In this document: piece by piece, positions 60,792 through 64,000 of the stretch | Numbering within the stretch: the first letter of the stretch is position 1 | Layout of the letters: each line of letters begins with the position of its first letter | Assembly: GCF_009372235.1 (NCBI RefSeq) | Contig: NZ_ML762921.1 | Coordinates: forward strand, 62,001-126,000 | Direction: 5' to 3' | Source of the DNA: Dickeya oryzae | GTDB taxonomy: Bacteria > Pseudomonadota > Gammaproteobacteria > Enterobacterales > Enterobacteriaceae | Length of the DNA stretch: 64,000 bases | The notes under the pieces: generated by a model | What the model saw: the letters and a program-made list of their open reading frames with translations, nothing else | Databases searched by the model: none | Told to the model about the DNA's origin: nothing | Made by a program: the position numbers and the translations under genes

Positions 60792-61246
60792 TACCCTGCG
60801 GTTCGCATCGGCACATGGGGAATACCGTCCTCATCGTAGCCTTCACCGCAAACCACAAAGCCAAATTGCTGATAAAAATGCTGCAAATGCGCCTGAGCAG
60901 AGAGGTATTGCGCTCGCCCCGGCCAGTGACGGGCACAAACGGCCTGAGCATGCATCAGCAACTGATGCCCCAGCCGTTGGCCTCGCGCTTCGGGGGCGAC
61001 CACGACCCGGCCAATCGTGACCACCTCTTGCCGGTCATGCGGTGCCAGTAAGCGCGCGCAGGCGATCAACCTGCCGTTTTGCCAGGCGGTGACATGCCGG
61101 TTACCATCGACCAGATCCAGACCGTCCAGGTCCTGATAAGCGCATTGCTGTTCCACCACAAAAACCTGGCTACGCAGGCGCAAAATGTCATACAACGCAT
61201 ACGGGTTCAGGTCTTTCACCACCCAGTCATGCCAAATCAGACTCAT
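60791..61246 (-). CDS. elaA: GNAT acetyltransferase-family protein ElaA
   Basis: 151 residues: LYDILRLRSQVFVVEQQCAYQDLDGLDL, the acetyl-CoA-binding VTIGRVVVAPEARGQRLGHQLL and the C-terminal AQAHLQHFYQQFGF...YDEDGIPH match E. coli ElaA. Substrate unknown. Lies 12 bp after the lplT stop in the same direction. Confidence 0.94.
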   Translation of the reverse strand: MSLIWHDWVVKDLNPYALYDILRLRSQVFVVEQQCAYQDLDGLDLVDGNRHVTAWQNGRLIACARLLAPHDRQEVVTIGRVVVAPEARGQRLGHQLLMHAQAVCARHWPGRAQYLSAQAHLQHFYQQFGFVVCGEGYDEDGIPHVPMRTAG

Positions 61247-61257
61247 TGCCTCTCCCG

Positions 61258-62505
61258 TTATTCCTGCTCATCAGACGTTGGTGCGGCCGCAGGCGTTGAC
61301 CGACGCCGCCACTGGGTTACCTGTACCCAGCACCATAACCCGGCAATCGCCAGCGCAAACAGCGTGCCGAAACCGATACCGATCGCCAGTACCGGTACGC
61401 CGACCTTCACCGCCAGCGAGTACAGCGCCAGCATCAGCAACATCGCGCCGTTTTCACCCAGATTCTGCACAGCAATGGCATTACCTGCCCCAACGCTTTC
61501 CCGGCCACGTTCTTGCAACAGCGCATTGAGCGGCACGATAAAAAAGCCGCCCAACGCCCCCAGCACCAACAGGCAGGCATAAGCATTCGTCAGGCTATGT
61601 TGCAGGGTAAACACCACCACCATCACGCCGATCAATACCCCAGCGGGCAGGCAGCGTCGCACGGTTTTCAACGTCACCAGCTTACCGGCCGCCGCCGCAC
61701 CGACCACAATCCCCACCGCCACCATGGCGTTGAGTAACGTCGGCGTTGAATTGTCATTAATGCTCAATGCCAGCGGTACCCACAGTACCAGCAGGAAACG
61801 TAGCGTCACGCCAGCGCCCCAGAACATGCCGGTGCCCACCAGTGAAAAGCGGGTTTCGCCGTTGCGCCACAGTATCTGACAGGCCTCGAAAAACGAGCGC
61901 GTCATGCGCGCCGGACGCCAGGATGCGCCAGGACGCGCGGCAGCGAGTTTCGGGATCAACAGGTTAGCGGCCAGTGCGATACCGTAAGCCAGCGCACACA
62001 CCGCCAGCGCACCGTAGATGTGCCAGTCTGCCAGCACGCCGCCGACCACCGATCCAGTAAGAATAGCGGCGATGGTGGAAGCTTCCATCAATCCGTTGGC
62101 TTTCACTAACTGATCGCCACGGGTGATTTCCCCCAGAATGCCGTATTTGGCCGGGGAATAGGCCGCCGCTCCCAGCCCCACCAGCGTATACCCCAGAAAC
62201 GGGTTCCCACCCAGACAAATCCATAACGCGCCAGCCAGTTTCAGGGCGTTGGCAAACATCATCACCCGCCCTTTGGCGAAGCTGTCAGCAAACTGCCCCA
62301 CAAACGGTGCCAGCACGATATAGGCGGCGACGAACCCCATTTGCAGGAAGGGCTGGCTCCAGTCGGGATACGCCAGCGATTTTACCAGTGCCAACGTAGC
62401 GAACAGCAGCGCGTTATCGCCGAAAGCAGAGAAAAACTGCGCCACCATCACCGCATTCATACCGCGGGAAAACAGTGACGACGTAGGGGAAGGCGTGTGG
62501 CTCAT
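61258..62505 (-). CDS. lplT: Lysophospholipid transporter LplT
   Basis: 415 residues, about 12 membrane helices of the MFS. Carries [15 protein letters not shown] near the start and GPFVGQ-like [17 protein letters not shown] in the loop 2-3 region. Flips lysophospholipids inward for reacylation by Aas. Its ATG overlaps the aas stop by 4 nt, so transport and acylation are produced together. Confidence 0.95.
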   Translation of the reverse strand: MSHTPSPTSSLFSRGMNAVMVAQFFSAFGDNALLFATLALVKSLAYPDWSQPFLQMGFVAAYIVLAPFVGQFADSFAKGRVMMFANALKLAGALWICLGGNPFLGYTLVGLGAAAYSPAKYGILGEITRGDQLVKANGLMEASTIAAILTGSVVGGVLADWHIYGALAVCALAYGIALAANLLIPKLAAARPGASWRPARMTRSFFEACQILWRNGETRFSLVGTGMFWGAGVTLRFLLVLWVPLALSINDNSTPTLLNAMVAVGIVVGAAAAGKLVTLKTVRRCLPAGVLIGVMVVVFTLQHSLTNAYACLLVLGALGGFFIVPLNALLQERGRESVGAGNAIAVQNLGENGAMLLMLALYSLAVKVGVPVLAIGIGFGTLFALAIAGLWCWVQVTQWRRRSTPAAAPTSDEQE

Positions 62506-64000
62506 GCATCATGCTCCGAGGGGATAGGCGTGGCCTCTTGCGCGGCCACGGCGGGTTGTTCCGCCCATTGGCGCAGCGTAACGAAATCCGGTTTGCCGCT
62601 GCCCAATAGCGGCAACTCTTTCAGGTAACGAATATCGCGCGGCACCGCCAGTTCCGGCACGCCACTCGCCCGAGCTTGTGTCAGCAGGCTATCGCGGGTC
62701 AGCATGGCATCGGTGGTAAACAGCACCAGCGCTTCCCCTTTACTGCTGTCGCTGCGGGCGCTGGCAGCATGTTGGGCGTGGGGCGACACCTGATTGGCCA
62801 GTTGCTCCACGCTCTCCAGCGACACCATTTCTCCGGCCAGCTTGGCAAAACGTTTTACACGCCCCACGATGGTACAAAAGCCCAGTTCATCTAAGTCAAC
62901 GATATCGCCGGTATCGTACCAGTTCGCTTCTCTCTGCCCGTGCTCATTTTCCGCTGCTGGCGATTCCAGCTCGCCAGGGTTTTCCACCCGCAGGTAACCC
63001 TTCATCACATTTGGCCCACGCAGTTGCAGACGACCGCCATGATGGATACCCGCAACCGGGATCAACCTCGATTCCATCCCCGGCAACAAGCGACCAACGG
63101 AATGCAGTTTGCAGGCCATCGGTACGTTGATAGCCACCACCGGTGCGCATTCCGTCACACCGTAGCCTTCCAGAATACGAATGCCGAATTTGTCCTGCCA
63201 CTGCGTCCGCACCCGTTCGGAGAGTTTTTCCGCCCCGGCCACCACATAACGCAGGCGGGCGAAGTCATAGGGGTGGGCAAAGCGGGCATAATGCCCGAGG
63301 AAGGTCGAGGTGCCGAACAATACAGTGCAGTTACGGTCATACACCAGTTCCGGTACGATGCGGTAATGCAGCGGGCTGGGATAGAGGAAGACGCGCGCAC
63401 CGGTCATCAACGGCGTCAACAACCCGACCGTCAACCCAAATGCGTGGAACAGCGGCAAGGCCGACATAAAACGATCACGCGGGGTGAAATCGGCCACGGT
63501 GCGGATCTGCTCTACGTTAGCCATCAGGCTATTATGAGAATGCACCACCCCTTTCGGGTTGCCTTCCGAGCCGGACGTAAACAGAATGACCGCTGCGTCA
63601 TCCGGTTGCTGCGGGCACATCGCGCGCATCGGGAACAGCAGATGGCACAGGATCCACAGCTTATCCGACCATGTCACCGTGTCCTTCAGGTCTTCCAGAT
63701 AGACCCAATTGGCTTCTTTCACTTGCTGCGGCAGATGCGTCAGCTTGCCTTTTTCCAGAAACTGTCGCGACGTGACGATGGTTTTGATGCGCGCGGCGCT
63801 CATCGCGCTCTGAATGCCTTTCGCCCCAGCGGTATAGTTCAGCATCGCCGGTACCCGGCTGCTGAGCGACGCGCCAAGCACCGCCGCCGCCGTCACCGTC
63901 GCGTTGGGTAACAACAACCCGACATGCTCACGCTCGCTGGTAAAACGTTGCAGAATGCGCGCCACCCCGAGTGATTTCTTCAGCAGGCCGTGATAGCTGT
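62502..64000 (-). CDS. aas: Bifunctional acyl-ACP synthetase/2-acyl-GPE acyltransferase Aas, 5' end missing
   Basis: The C-terminal ~499 residues of a protein usually ~720 long; the frame runs open to the right edge ([15 protein letters not shown]...). What is seen is the AMP-binding synthetase domain: [29 protein letters not shown], and [14 protein letters not shown] with the later [10 protein letters not shown]. The N-terminal acyltransferase domain lies mostly outside. Together with LplT it regenerates phosphatidylethanolamine from 2-acyl-lysophospholipid at the inner membrane. Confidence 0.95.
   Translation of the reverse strand, partial: SYHGLLKKSLGVARILQRFTSEREHVGLLLPNATVTAAAVLGASLSSRVPAMLNYTAGAKGIQSAMSAARIKTIVTSRQFLEKGKLTHLPQQVKEANWVYLEDLKDTVTWSDKLWILCHLLFPMRAMCPQQPDDAAVILFTSGSEGNPKGVVHSHNSLMANVEQIRTVADFTPRDRFMSALPLFHAFGLTVGLLTPLMTGARVFLYPSPLHYRIVPELVYDRNCTVLFGTSTFLGHYARFAHPYDFARLRYVVAGAEKLSERVRTQWQDKFGIRILEGYGVTECAPVVAINVPMACKLHSVGRLLPGMESRLIPVAGIHHGGRLQLRGPNVMKGYLRVENPGELESPAAENEHGQREANWYDTGDIVDLDELGFCTIVGRVKRFAKLAGEMVSLESVEQLANQVSPHAQHAASARSDSSKGEALVLFTTDAMLTRDSLLTQARASGVPELAVPRDIRYLKELPLLGSGKPDFVTLRQWAEQPAVAAQEATPIPSEHDA

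Noticed and set aside
62940-63911. 323-codon plus-strand open frame
   Set aside because: Antisense to the strongly supported aas coding sequence; its His/Arg/Gln-rich translation is typical of a reverse-frame shadow in GC-rich DNA.

Overview
The window looks like a piece of an Enterobacterales chromosome. Most likely it comes from a soft-rot relative such as Dickeya. That is an inference from E. coli-like core gene blocks, a GC-rich coding background and four methyl-accepting chemoreceptors within 64 kb; no species marker was checked. The left end cuts the 3' part of glnE and the right end cuts the 5' part of aas. No rRNA, tRNA, CRISPR array, transposase or prophage gene was seen.

Layout. 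1-9.6 kb: housekeeping genes (glnE, ygiF, ygiM, cca, bacA, folB, plsY) and a first chemoreceptor. 9.9-10.4 kb: ppa. 10.6-15.1 kb: an accessory block read leftwards between ppa and ytfP. It encodes a HisC-like aminotransferase, a cupin fused to a haem-oxygenase-like diiron oxidase domain, a single-chain protein built from PheS and PheT catalytic parts without recognisable tRNA-binding domains, and an NTF2/SnoaL-fold protein. The last three genes overlap by 4 nt each, and an 8-bp tandem repeat lies upstream. This is the best candidate for an undescribed system, probably a small-molecule pathway that activates an amino acid. 15.3-25 kb: the tamA-tamB-ytfP operon (outer-membrane transport), msrA, ytfL, ytfK and cysQ. 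25-31 kb: cpdB, the nitric-oxide-responsive repair gene ytfE with a clear NsrR site, a DUF2502 secreted protein, fklB, ytfB and a DUF488 gene.

31.2-37.7 kb: a catabolic island with a DapA-family lyase, a LacI regulator, a chemoreceptor and an MFS importer. The lyase and the importer, more than 5 kb apart and on opposite strands, carry nearly identical promoter/operator modules, so one LacI protein probably controls both. 38.4-39.9 kb: rpsF-priB-rpsR-rplI with a good promoter. 40-50 kb: yjfP, two chemoreceptors, bsmA, a small secreted protein, rlmB, rnr and nsrR (the regulator of ytfE above). 50.2-54.8 kb: a PucR-type regulator coupled to a CodA-like deaminase, and a PAS-PAS-GGDEF-EAL protein. 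55-60.2 kb: a PilT-like ATPase divergent from yggS-proC-yggT-yggU-rdgB-hemW. 60.3-64 kb: an entericidin-like lipoprotein, elaA, lplT and aas (lysophospholipid repair).

Two families of imperfect-palindrome intergenic repeats, each with a long and a short copy, sit between genes. Starts were set from ribosome-binding sites and remembered E. coli homologues; no database search was possible.
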